Below are positions 7,437 to 14,922 of a stretch of DNA of 35,674 bases, one piece after another. The position numbers and the translations under genes were made by a program. The stretch comes from Devosia sp. Root436 (GTDB lineage Bacteria > Pseudomonadota > Alphaproteobacteria > Rhizobiales > Devosiaceae): the NCBI RefSeq assembly GCF_001426345.1, contig NZ_LMEM01000001.1:1-35674 (forward strand), written 5' to 3'. The notes beneath the pieces are model-generated. The model had not been told where the DNA came from. It ran no database searches and worked only from the letters and a program-made list of their open reading frames with translations. The stretch's first letter is position 1, and every line of letters begins with the position of its first letter.

Positions 7437-8678
7437 TTAGGCGGCCTGCCTAAACGTCTTCCGGGCGAGCAGCCTCCTTAAATATGCGTCCCATTTTTTC
7501 ATGGCTGCCCGCTTTTCAGGCATGTAGGTCCAGCGATCGTAGCTCTTGGAACTTACGTCCTGCAGCGCATGGTTCTGCAGGCGATCTCGGATTTCCTTGG
7601 AGAGGCCGGCTTTGCCAGCCAGGGTCTTGAAGGTTCTGCGCAGGTCGCGGTTGGTTGCGAAGGGGATGACCCCGCGGTCCCGTTGCCGCCAGACAAAGCT
7701 GTAAAGCGAGCCGTGGCTGACCGACCTCGAAGGGTCAGTCGCCGATGGGAAGTACCAACCGTACTCGTTCGGGATAGTGGATTCGATGAGCTCTGCCGCC
7801 AGCGACGGGACCGGTACAGCGTGCGGCTGGTCGTTCTTTGTCTTTGACCAGTCAATGATCTTTTCGGCAGCATCCCATTGATCGACGTGCAGGCGCGCGA
7901 TCTCCTCAACGCGCTGCCCGGTCAGCATGATCAGCTGGATGGCACGAGGGTAGGAGGGGTGCACCGGAACGTCGGGGCAGTCGAGCCACCAATAGAGCCG
8001 AGTGAACTCGGTCTCATCCAACCAGCGGGTGCCGCGCACCTTCGGCTCGGTGGGGATCGCCGATGCTGGATTGAACGGTATGCGGAACCGACGCGGCGAT
8101 GAGTTCCGATAGTCGTGTTCAGATTTCATGCCCCAGCTATAGGCGGCGTGGACATAACTTCTGACGTGATCTGCCATGGAGCGGGCGCCGCGCTCGTAGA
8201 TCGGCCGGATCAACTCAACAATCTCCTCGGGGTCGATTTCGCGGGCAAGGCGATGGCGACCGAGGGTGTTGGCGATCTTGTTCAGGCCCTTTTCTGTCTC
8301 CTTCCAGGAGGGCTTGCCCGCGGCCTTTAGGGCAACCACATAGCCCCCGAAAAGGTCCTCGACAGTTCCGGCGCGGGCGTCGGTCGCAATCTTGATGCTG
8401 CGGCCCTTCTGGATGACCTTGGCGAAGTCGCGGTCGAAGATCTCGCGTGCGGCAGCGAGGGACATCGACGGGTAGGAGCCGATCTTCTTCTTGATCCGCT
8501 TCCCGTCACGCCACTGTTGCGCCATCCAGTCAGCGGTCACACGTGTGGGCATGGGTTTCATCACAAGGATGAGACGGCCGGTGCCGTGTCCGTCGCCATC
8601 GACAAGCGTTTCCTGTTTGCCGCTTTGTTCGATCCGCTTAAGTGCGGCGCGTATCTCTCCATCCGTGATGCTCGGCAT
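7437..8678 (-). CDS. Tyrosine recombinase / integrase of the radC island
   Basis: A 413-residue P4-like integrase. The N-terminal part is of the DUF4102 arm-binding type (MPTRVTADWMAQQW, KKKIGSYPSMSLAAARE). The catalytic domain shows LTGQRVEEIARL (arginine), WSKTKNDQPHAVPV (lysine), NRDLRRTF (second arginine) and LQNHALQDVSSKSYDRW (histidine and the tyrosine nucleophile). The first residue of the HxxR box is arginine instead of histidine. I chose the ATG at 8678 because GGGAG precedes it by about 9 bases, although the frame opens further up at 8795. It lies only about 200 bp from the broken radC end, with tandem 10-mers in between, so it probably integrated the DNA on its left into radC. Confidence 0.85.
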   Translation of the reverse strand: MPSITDGEIRAALKRIEQSGKQETLVDGDGHGTGRLILVMKPMPTRVTADWMAQQWRDGKRIKKKIGSYPSMSLAAAREIFDRDFAKVIQKGRSIKIATDARAGTVEDLFGGYVVALKAAGKPSWKETEKGLNKIANTLGRHRLAREIDPEEIVELIRPIYERGARSMADHVRSYVHAAYSWGMKSEHDYRNSSPRRFRIPFNPASAIPTEPKVRGTRWLDETEFTRLYWWLDCPDVPVHPSYPRAIQLIMLTGQRVEEIARLHVDQWDAAEKIIDWSKTKNDQPHAVPVPSLAAELIESTIPNEYGWYFPSATDPSRSVSHGSLYSFVWRQRDRGVIPFATNRDLRRTFKTLAGKAGLSKEIRDRLQNHALQDVSSKSYDRWTYMPEKRAAMKKWDAYLRRLLARKTFRQAA

Positions 8679-8789
8679 GGCTCGTTTCTCCCGTAGGTTG
8701 AGAGTTTGCCTAGCCGACGCTTGAGAGGTGGGGTCACCACCGAAAATGGAGTCGGCAACTGGGGTCTGTAGGGGTTTTAACCCCCCGAA

Positions 8790-8902
8790 AACCACCCCGA
8801 ATCTGCCACACTAGCCGGGATTACGACAAGTCAAAAAATACAGCTGAATCAGTGTGATACAGCGTGATCCTGCGTGATCGAAATAGGCATTTTGGGGTGG
8901 TT
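8790..8902. repeat. Inverted AACCACCCC pair around the radC junction
   Basis: AACCACCCC at 8790-8798 recurs inverted at 8894-8902, the latter inside the RadC codons for HNHP. The pair brackets the presumed junction next to the integrase gene and may belong to the recombination site; chance cannot be excluded for 9 bp. Confidence 0.3.
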
Positions 8903-9475
8903 GTGCACCAGGATCAGCGCGGTGGCGGACAGCTCGAGCGTGCGCTTGATGACCTCGCGCGGATAGACCGGGGTGTGATCGACCGTGCCGGTCTGCTGCA
9001 CCTCGTCCGATATCAGCCGGTTTTTCTTGTCGAGGAACAGGATGCGGAACTGTTCCACCGACTCGAAGGCCATCTGGCTGCGGCAATAGTCGATGAGCTG
9101 CGACCAGGATGACAGAATGGGCTGGTCGCTGTCGATCCGGTCGCGTCCGAAACGGGCGGCGACGGCCTGGATGACCTTGATATGGGCGATGGTGGTCTCG
9201 CCGAGCCCCTTGACCTTGGACAGCCTGGCTTCGCTGGCATTGAACACGCCCGAAAACGAGCCGAACTCGCGCAGCAAGGTCTTGGCTAGGCCTTTGGTGT
9301 CCTTGCGCGGAATGACCAGTTGCAGCGCCAGTTCGAGCAATTCATAATCTTCCAGCGCATCGCCGCCGACCTTGAGGAAGCGTTCGCGCACGCGCTGGCG
9401 GTGGCCGGCGTGATCGTCCGGCTCAGGCGCCGGGAAAGGGGCCTCGGCGAATTCGTCGGGCCGATCCTTGCTCAT
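8849..9475 (-). pseudogene. radC: radC, 3'-truncated by the integrated island
   Basis: About 208 residues of a RadC-family (JAB/MPN-like) protein. The helix-hairpin-helix region reads [19 protein letters not shown], followed by [16 protein letters not shown] and the JAMM part [20 protein letters not shown] ending in VHNHP. Normally GDPxPSxxD and some 20 more residues follow; here the frame continues [14 protein letters not shown] and stops, so the serine and aspartate of the JAMM motif are missing. I chose the ATG at 9475, which overlaps the map stop as ATGA. The break coincides with the tandem 10-mers and the integrase gene. I did not find the missing 3' part in the window, so the other end of the island probably lies to the left, outside it. 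Confidence 0.8.
8851..8880. repeat. Three tandem 10-bp repeats at the radC junction
   Basis: AGTGTGATAC, AGCGTGATCC and TGCGTGATCG follow one another without a gap, sharing G-N-GTGAT at an exact 10-bp period. One repeat per helical turn, between an integrase gene and its presumed insertion point, suggests accessory protein or integrase arm sites. Confidence 0.55.
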
Positions 9476-10305
9476 GCTGCCCGCACGGCCATGGGGTTGA
9501 ACAGCCCGCCGGGAGAGAGGGTGAAAATCTCGCAGCCGGTCTCGGTGATGCCGATGGAGTGCTCGCATTGCGCCGAAAGGGTGCGGTCGCGGGTCACGGC
9601 GGTCCAGCCGTCGGAGAGGATTTTCACATGCGGGCGGCCCAGGTTGATCATCGGCTCGATGGTGAAGATCATGCCGGGCTTGAGCGGAACGCCTGACCCC
9701 GGCGTGCCGAAATGCATGATGTTGGGCTCGTCGTGAAAGAGCTTGCCGAGGCCATGGCCGACGAAATCGCGCACCACGCTCATGCGTTCGCCCTCGGCAA
9801 TGGCCTGGATGGCCGCGCCGATATCGCCGGTCGTATTGCCGGGCCTGGCCGCGGCGATGCCGGCTTCGAGGCTGGCATAGGTGATCTCGATGAGCCGTTC
9901 GGCTTTGCGCGAAATCTCGCCGACCGGATACATGCGGCTGGAATCGCCATGCCAGCCATCGACCACCAGAGTCAGGTCGATATTGACGATATCACCGTCG
10001 CGCAGCGGGCGCTCGTCGGGAATGCCGTGGCAGACGACATGGTTGATCGAGGTGCAGAGGGAATGCCGGTACCCCTTGTAGAAGATGGTCGCCGGCACGG
10101 CGCCATGATCGCGGGCGAATTCATAGGCCACTTTGTCGATGGTGGCGGTGGGCACGCCGGGCTCGACATATTCGGTGAGGATATCGAGCGCCTGCGCCGT
10201 CAAGGCCCCGGCCTTGCGCATGCCCTCGAAGCCTTCGCTGCCATGCAGCGGAATGACGCCGGGGGTGCGGCGGGCTTTGGCGGGGGCATCGACGAAGGTA
10301 ATCAT
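9472..10305 (-). CDS. map: Methionine aminopeptidase, type I
   Basis: A 277-residue cytosolic metalloprotease that removes the initiator methionine from nascent proteins. Metal ligands are recognisable: [18 protein letters not shown] (two aspartates), [12 protein letters not shown] (histidine), FTIEPM (glutamate) and AQCEHS (final glutamate). Other family blocks include [14 protein letters not shown]. The length is near the usual 250-280. The stop overlaps the radC start (ATGA), so the two form an operon, a common alphaproteobacterial pairing. Confidence 0.97.
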   Translation of the reverse strand: MITFVDAPAKARRTPGVIPLHGSEGFEGMRKAGALTAQALDILTEYVEPGVPTATIDKVAYEFARDHGAVPATIFYKGYRHSLCTSINHVVCHGIPDERPLRDGDIVNIDLTLVVDGWHGDSSRMYPVGEISRKAERLIEITYASLEAGIAAARPGNTTGDIGAAIQAIAEGERMSVVRDFVGHGLGKLFHDEPNIMHFGTPGSGVPLKPGMIFTIEPMINLGRPHVKILSDGWTAVTRDRTLSAQCEHSIGITETGCEIFTLSPGGLFNPMAVRAA

Positions 10306-10432
10306 GCGGGACTCCGGAGAATTGATGTCAAATTAGTCGCTTGCCCCGGCGATTGGAAGGGCGGCGGCTCGCCTTGACGGCGATATCGCGCAGGGTTCAT
10401 TGCTGGCGGGCAACAAGCCACGGAATCTCCCC

Positions 10433-11206
10433 ATGCCCAGTCCAGACACCGTTACCGCCGCCCTCCTGGTCATCGGCGATGAAATCCTTTCGGGGCGGAC
10501 CAAGGACGTCAATATCGGCGCCACCGCCGATTTCTGCACCGATCTGGGGATCGAGCTCAGGGAAGTGCGGGTGGTGAGCGACGAGACCGACGATATCGTC
10601 GATGCGGTCAACGCGCTGCGCGCCCGCTACACCTATGTCTTCACCACCGGCGGCATCGGTCCGACCCATGACGACATCACCGCCGATGCCATTGCCAAGG
10701 CCTTCGGCGTGGCCCTGCCGATCCATCCCGAGGCGCGGGCCATGCTGGAGGCGCGCTGGGCGCAGACGGGCACCGAGGTCAACGAGGCGCGGCTGCGCAT
10801 GGCGCGGATTCCCGAAGGCGCCACGCTCATCGTCAATTCCGTCAGCGCCGCGCCGGGCTTCCGCATCGGCAATGTGCATGTCATGGCCGGCGTGCCAGTC
10901 ATCATGCGCGCCATGCTCGAAGCGCTGGTGCCCACGCTCAAGGGCGGCAGGAAGGTGCTCTCGGTGGCCGTGAAGGCTGCGGTGGGCGAGGGGACTTTGG
11001 GTGGCCCGCTCGGGGCGCTGCAGGCGCAATACCCTGACGTCAAGATGGGCTCCTATCCGCAGATGGGCAAGGATCGGGTGATGACCGAGCTGGTGCTGCG
11101 CTCGTCCGATGTGGCGCGGCTGGAGGAAGCGGCGGGCAAGGTGCGCGCAATGGTGAGCGAGGCGCATCGCAAGGCCGGCATTGCCATGCCCGACGACGTC
11201 TATTGA
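10433..11206 (+). CDS. CinA/MoCF-domain (molybdopterin-binding-like) protein
   Basis: About 257 residues with a single MoCF_biosynth domain: VIGDEILSGRTKDVN near residue 12 and FTTGGIGPTHDDITADAIAK near 65, then AAPGFRIGNVHVMAGVP. This is the N-terminal half of CinA without the C-terminal nicotinamide-nucleotide amidase, a short form common in alphaproteobacteria. Its activity (possibly ADP-ribose pyrophosphatase) is not proven in short forms. I chose the ATG at 10433; the frame extends back to 10400 without a better ribosome site. It is divergent from map across 127 bp. Confidence 0.85.
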   Translation: MPSPDTVTAALLVIGDEILSGRTKDVNIGATADFCTDLGIELREVRVVSDETDDIVDAVNALRARYTYVFTTGGIGPTHDDITADAIAKAFGVALPIHPEARAMLEARWAQTGTEVNEARLRMARIPEGATLIVNSVSAAPGFRIGNVHVMAGVPVIMRAMLEALVPTLKGGRKVLSVAVKAAVGEGTLGGPLGALQAQYPDVKMGSYPQMGKDRVMTELVLRSSDVARLEEAAGKVRAMVSEAHRKAGIAMPDDVY

Positions 11207-11312
11207 CTGGGCATAATCGCGCTGGGTGATTGGCGCGGTGGCCGGGTTTTGCTAAGCACGACGCTTCCCATTCATCCCGGCGCGGGGCAGCGCCGGTGCA
11301 GGAGCCCCGATC

Positions 11313-11810
11313 GTGAGCAATCCGAACCAGAAGTCGTTCCCCGTCACCTGGGACCAGTTTCACCGCGACAGCCGGGCGCTGGCCTGGCGGCTGGCCGGGA
11401 TGGGTACGTTCGACGCCGTGGTGGCCATCGCCCGCGGCGGGCTGGTGCCGGCCGCCATCGTGGCGCGCGAACTCAATATCCGCACGGTCGAAACCGTGGC
11501 CGTCAAGAGCTACGACCACCAGAACCAGGGCGGCATCCAGGTGCTCAAGTCGATCAGCCAGCCGATCCTCGACATTGCCGGCAAGGGCGGCAAGATCCTC
11601 ATCGTCGATGATCTGGTCGACACCGGCTCAACCGCCCGCGTCGTCCGCGAAATGCTCCCCGGCGCCCACTTTGCGACAGTGTACGCAAAACCCAAGGGGC
11701 GCGAGCTGGTCGATACGTTCATCACCGAAGTCAGCCAGGATACGTGGATTTTCTTCCCGTGGGATCTGGATGTTGCCTATGTCGCGCCGATCTCGGGCGG
11801 GACGGACTGA
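11313..11810 (+). CDS. gpt: Xanthine-guanine phosphoribosyltransferase
   Basis: A 165-residue purine salvage enzyme converting guanine or xanthine plus PRPP to the nucleotide. The PRPP-binding loop is [15 protein letters not shown] near residue 95, with [20 protein letters not shown] near 38 and WIFFPWD near the C-terminus, as in bacterial XGPRT. It starts with GTG at 11313 preceded by AGGAG. It appears to be a monocistronic host gene. Confidence 0.93.
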   Translation: MSNPNQKSFPVTWDQFHRDSRALAWRLAGMGTFDAVVAIARGGLVPAAIVARELNIRTVETVAVKSYDHQNQGGIQVLKSISQPILDIAGKGGKILIVDDLVDTGSTARVVREMLPGAHFATVYAKPKGRELVDTFITEVSQDTWIFFPWDLDVAYVAPISGGTD

Positions 11811-11880
11811 GGGGCGGCAGACTTATCCCCGCCTGACAAAGCCGTGAGACCCTGCGTCCGGATTAAATTGGGAGCGGGGC

Positions 11881-11988
11881 ATGGGACGGCTACCAAAGGA
11901 TCTGGAAGAAAAACGGCTGCGCCTCGAAAGTGCGGCCCGCCATGGTGCGTTCGAAAGCGATGTCCGTTACGGTCGGCGCGTGTCCTGA
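11881..11988 (+). CDS. Possible 35-residue protein
   Basis: An ATG with GGGAG about 8 bases ahead opens a short frame rich in charged residues (MGRLPKDLEEKRLRLESAAR near the start). It lies alone between gpt and the next gene. There is no known motif; the ribosome site and helical, charged composition are the only support. Confidence 0.3.
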   Translation: MGRLPKDLEEKRLRLESAARHGAFESDVRYGRRVS

Positions 11989-12073
11989 AGATCTTGGCGG
12001 CGTGGAATATGCGCTTTCCTGGTATGCCCGTCGTCATCCTCGAAATGCGCCAACACCTGCCTGTATGGTCTGA

Positions 12074-12787
12074 ATGAGCACGGCCGCACAAGTCGCATGG
12101 ATTGTTGAGCCATTTCTTGCACGCCATCCGGACTTCGTACTGGTGGGGAGAAGTGTCGTCCTGAGACCGGTTGGGCACCTCATGCGGAGCTTTTTCATCG
12201 ATCGTACGTCTGGCAAGGCTTACATTCAGCCGAGTTGGTCCGTGGCGACCATGTTTGGTCCGCCTCCTAAATATCGCGCTGGCGCAGGCGCCAGGCTGGT
12301 TCGGGGGGTGGGGCATGTCAACGATCAAACGCAAGCACGACTGCTCGAAGAGATGGAACTGATTGCCTCGGACATCCTGCGGACAGCTGAGATCGACGAT
12401 CTGCCCGCCCTGTCCTGGAAAGCCGAGCCGATCGTTGGACCTGGTCCCATGACCTTCGCCATGCCGCTGCTGGCAAAGGGCGACTTTGCCAGGGCCGCCC
12501 CATACTTCGCCCAAGTGCTCGCCCGCATAGACGCCGCCGTTGAACAGCGGACAGCCGCGCTGCGGAAACATCGTTCACCCCACAGTCGCCCCGCGCGTCT
12601 AGATTCCTACGCCCTGGGTCGGTTGCACCAGTCGCAGGATGGCTTCAGAAGGATTTTCGACCTCCTGTCCGCCGGGGATGCCGCGGCAATAGCGGCGCAA
12701 CTTCATGCATGGGAGGCCGCTGCCGTCCGGTTGCACAAGGTCGAGCATCTTTGGGCTCCGTCGCCATTCCCGTTCGAGATCGTATAA
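12074..12787 (+). CDS. Hypothetical protein
   Basis: A 237-residue protein that I do not recognise. It has no signal peptide or membrane segment; the C-terminal half is alanine-rich and helical (DFARAAPYFAQVLARIDAAV; AIAAQLHAWEAAAVRLHKVE), perhaps a helical-bundle or repeat-like domain. It stands just upstream of tRNA-Leu in the host part. The composition resembles its host neighbours, and the frame is long without a competing one, so it is probably real. Confidence 0.6.
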   Translation: MSTAAQVAWIVEPFLARHPDFVLVGRSVVLRPVGHLMRSFFIDRTSGKAYIQPSWSVATMFGPPPKYRAGAGARLVRGVGHVNDQTQARLLEEMELIASDILRTAEIDDLPALSWKAEPIVGPGPMTFAMPLLAKGDFARAAPYFAQVLARIDAAVEQRTAALRKHRSPHSRPARLDSYALGRLHQSQDGFRRIFDLLSAGDAAAIAAQLHAWEAAAVRLHKVEHLWAPSPFPFEIV

Positions 12788-12829
12788 CGCGTTGGCATCC
12801 CCGATCCTCCATGCTACCTGCGCTCTGAC

Positions 12830-12915
12830 GCGGGCGTGGTGGAATGGTAGACACACCGGACTTAAAATCCGGAGACTGTATAGTCGTACGAGTTCGAGTC
12901 TCGTCGCCCGCACCA
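12830..12915 (+). tRNA. tRNA-Leu(UAA), 3' half supplied by the prophage
   Basis: This folds as a class II tRNA: acceptor GCGGGCG with CGCCCGC, anticodon stem CCGGA/TCCGG around CTTAAAA (anticodon TAA), long variable arm GACT-GTAT-AGTC, T stem ACGAG/CTCGT, and an encoded CCA at 12913-12915. The 15-bp sequence ACTTAAAATCCGGAG (12860-12874) recurs at 29637, where it is followed by a different tRNA-Leu 3' half. The present gene is therefore a hybrid: host 5' half and element-derived 3' half, restoring a functional tRNA after integration. Confidence 0.95.
12860..12874. other. Left attachment core (attL)
   Basis: ACTTAAAATCCGGAG, identical to 29637-29651, spans the anticodon loop and 3' anticodon stem of tRNA-Leu. 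Sequence to the left is host, to the right element. Confidence 0.85.
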
Positions 12916-12979
12916 CATTGATTTTGCATTAATTTTTGGGAGTTCTTCGGGCGGGTAACAGAAGTTGGAAAATGAGCCA

Positions 12980-12999
12980 GGGTAGCCACCAGGGTATCC
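12980..12999. repeat. Arm-type repeat near attL
   Basis: GGGTAGCCACCAGGGTATCC lies 105 bp inside the left core. An 18/20 match occurs at 29497-29516, 120 bp inside the right core, in the same orientation. A related GGGTAAC lies just outside it on the tRNA side. Symmetric placement suggests integrase arm-binding sites. Confidence 0.6.
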
Positions 13000-13019
13000 G
13001 AAAAAGGGGCTTGTCCAAT

Positions 13020-13526
13020 TCATAGGATGTTTTGATTTACCGCCACGATCTCAACTAGTTCGCCTATTGCTGCGAAACATATGATTGCAACGATGACCGC
13101 GGAAATCGAAATCACCGCGGAAACCGTGATGCTGGACAGGCTTTTTGTTCGTGCCTCGTACAATACGAAGGGGATGAAATGTCTTCCCAAATAAAGCACC
13201 AGCGAAACGAATAAGGCGGTTGCGATGGCGTTAAATGCGGCGTGTCCAGTTTGGCTGGCAAGAAATCGGAATAGGGCGATGACGAGCGTCCATTCAACCA
13301 CCTTAAGAAGTCCGTTCGCAGCGCCTGCCAGCCAGTCGGAGAACCGTATTGAGAGCGCCAACATCCGACGGTGGCTTACCTTTCGGTGCCAGGGGTCACT
13401 ATCCCTGAATCGCTCCTCCTTTACAAAGTCGCTATTAATAGCAAACCGCCATGCCTCTCGAACGGTCGCTAACCAGCTCAAGTCAGGATCGCCTCGCCTT
13501 GCCGCCTCCACCAGCCCGCAGAGCAT
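13020..13526 (-). CDS. Hypothetical membrane protein
   Basis: A 168-residue protein. The N-terminal third is soluble and charged (DPWHRKVSHRRM), followed by three or four hydrophobic segments: VVEWTLVIALFRFLA, AIATALFVSLVLYLG and ISISAVIVAIICFAAIG near the C-terminus. It overlaps the end of the upstream small gene by 44 bases in the same direction. It lies in the accessory left end of the prophage and is a candidate host-fitness or exclusion protein, without direct evidence. A later start inside the frame would reduce the overlap. Confidence 0.5.
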   Translation of the reverse strand: MLCGLVEAARRGDPDLSWLATVREAWRFAINSDFVKEERFRDSDPWHRKVSHRRMLALSIRFSDWLAGAANGLLKVVEWTLVIALFRFLASQTGHAAFNAIATALFVSLVLYLGRHFIPFVLYEARTKSLSSITVSAVISISAVIVAIICFAAIGELVEIVAVNQNIL

Positions 13527-13704
13527 CTAGTTCCTGCTGCAACTTCGTGAGCGCTCTCTCGGCCACATAAAGATGCCTGGTCACAAACGCTTCTGTTTCG
13601 TCGGCAAGCAGCATCTCGGACACTATCTGCTGCGCGCGTTCGACATGGGCCAGCGCATCTCGGACGGCGGTAGACAATTGAGCAGGCCGGTCAACATCGG
13701 TCAT
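13483..13704 (-). CDS. Small hypothetical helical protein
   Basis: 73 residues from the ATG at 13704, which has AGGAGAG 5 to 6 bases ahead; the frame also opens at 13734. The product is mostly helical and acidic-basic (LSTAVRDALAHVERAQQIVS; YVAERALTKLQQELDALRAG), possibly a coiled coil. It overlaps the following membrane-protein gene. The function is unknown. Confidence 0.5.
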   Translation of the reverse strand: MTDVDRPAQLSTAVRDALAHVERAQQIVSEMLLADETEAFVTRHLYVAERALTKLQQELDALRAGGGGKARRS

Positions 13705-13838
13705 GGCGTCTCTCCTGATCGGTGCCAGAACCATGCCTGTGAATGCGTGACCTGTAAAGTGTCGTTGCCCGCTAAGTCATTGTCAATACAGCATGAATTG
13801 ACAATCAATCCCATATCAATCCGGGTCGCACAGACGCG

Positions 13839-13870
13839 AAAAAAGCCCGCCCCCTTTTGAGGGAGCGGGC
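13839..13870 (-). terminator. Intrinsic terminator
   Basis: Read on the minus strand, GCCCGC(TCCCTCAAAAGGGG)GCGGGC is followed by six T. The position, 28 bp beyond the stop of the gene at 13899-14132, fits termination of that gene. Confidence 0.8.
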
Positions 13871-13898
13871 GCATTTGTCGTTGATTGCAGCAGGGGCG

Positions 13899-14132
13899 CT
13901 ATCGTCGCTGAGTGCTCTGGACCATGGCGATCATCATCGACATAATGGCGGCAGCCTTGGGCTGTCCAATGAGCGTGTAGTTCTTTTCGTGCGTCGTCAG
14001 CCGATCGATTAGTGTCCGCTGCGGAGCTCCCGCCTCAATGGCGGAAAACATCGCCATGCCCGCTGCAATGAGCAGAGCGGATTCTCCCTCGGTCATTGAC
14101 TTTTGCAATGCGTCCATTTCTGCTGGTGACAT
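13899..14132 (-). CDS. Small hypothetical protein
   Basis: 77 residues with helical, alanine/methionine-rich stretches (ALLIAAGMAMFSAIEAG; AAAIMSMMIAMVQ). The sequence is amphipathic rather than clearly membrane-spanning. It has its own intrinsic terminator downstream and is transcribed away from the pair of plus-strand genes starting at 14200. No motif was recognised. Confidence 0.5.
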   Translation of the reverse strand: MSPAEMDALQKSMTEGESALLIAAGMAMFSAIEAGAPQRTLIDRLTTHEKNYTLIGQPKAAAIMSMMIAMVQSTQRR

Positions 14133-14199
14133 CGATTTTACCCCCTCTAGGTGAACACCTATAGTCGGGGAGCCGAAGTCTTCAATGGGGGATAGCTGA

Positions 14200-14373
14200 G
14201 TGCGGGTTCTACTGATTCTCGCTGCTGTTGCGGCGTTCGTGGTAGGGGCGATCGGCTTCGCGGCCTATCGGTCAGACATCCAATTGATCATTGCCTTTCT
14301 GGGTATGTTCTGCGGATTTATCCTTCTAGGCCAGGTGTCCATTTTGGGCCGGCTAAGTCGTATGCATGACTGA
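14200..14373 (+). CDS. Tiny two-helix membrane protein
   Basis: A GTG start at 14200, preceded by GGGGGA, opens 57 codons. Two hydrophobic segments are clear: LLILAAVAAFVVGAIGFAAY and LIIAFLGMFCGFILLGQVSI, joined by a short polar turn, with a basic tail. The next gene begins 9 bp after the stop, so they form a pair. The topology resembles small holin-like or membrane-anchor proteins, but no family is recognised. Confidence 0.5.
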   Translation: MRVLLILAAVAAFVVGAIGFAAYRSDIQLIIAFLGMFCGFILLGQVSILGRLSRMHD

Positions 14374-14382
14374 GACGACTGA

Positions 14383-14922
14383 ATGGAAACGTACGCAACC
14401 ATCGTCTCCACTTTTGCCGCGCTGGGGTCAGCCGGGGCGCTTTATCTACACTGGATCAGGTGGAAACATGACCAGCGATCAAAATCATTGATTGTGAGGG
14501 TGGAAGCAACGGCTGGAGGTTGGGACGCCATTAACTGGCAACATACCACCCTGAGCATGCGGAGCCGTTCGAATGCCGGGTATACGGCCAAAAAGATACG
14601 GATATGGTGGCCCCCGTCGGGTCGTATCGCTCGGCACCAAGATCTGTTCACGGTGCCCGGGGATCATGAATGGGACCAAAAGTCTTTCAAAGAGCCAGCG
14701 AATGCGGGACGTCATTTGGAGACATCGCTAACGGTCACTCACGCTGGCCAGAAAAGTGCTTTCCATCCCCAGGGTCACCTCCAGACTGCTTTCGGTGACC
14801 ATGAGAAGGCTAACTTCTATGTAAAACGCCAGGGCCAAGGGCGCATGCTGCTGGCAATAGACATCGAGCCGGAAGACGATGCCGAGCGTCCGTTTACTCG
14901 GTGCCGGACCGTTCGGTTTTAG
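14383..14922 (+). CDS. Hypothetical protein with N-terminal membrane anchor
   Basis: 179 residues: one N-terminal hydrophobic segment (IVSTFAALGSAGALYLHWI), then a soluble beta-rich domain (SLIVRVEATAGGWDAI ... RMLLAIDIEPED). It is encoded on the plus strand against the direction of the phage late operon, just behind the two-helix membrane gene, and its stop overlaps the stop of the zinc-ribbon gene. This is a typical place for lysogenic accessory genes. The function is unknown. Confidence 0.55.
   Translation: METYATIVSTFAALGSAGALYLHWIRWKHDQRSKSLIVRVEATAGGWDAINWQHTTLSMRSRSNAGYTAKKIRIWWPPSGRIARHQDLFTVPGDHEWDQKSFKEPANAGRHLETSLTVTHAGQKSAFHPQGHLQTAFGDHEKANFYVKRQGQGRMLLAIDIEPEDDAERPFTRCRTVRF

Noticed and set aside
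8851..8880. CRISPR-like array
   Set aside because: The repeats are 10 bp with no spacers; they fit protein-binding sites near an attachment point.
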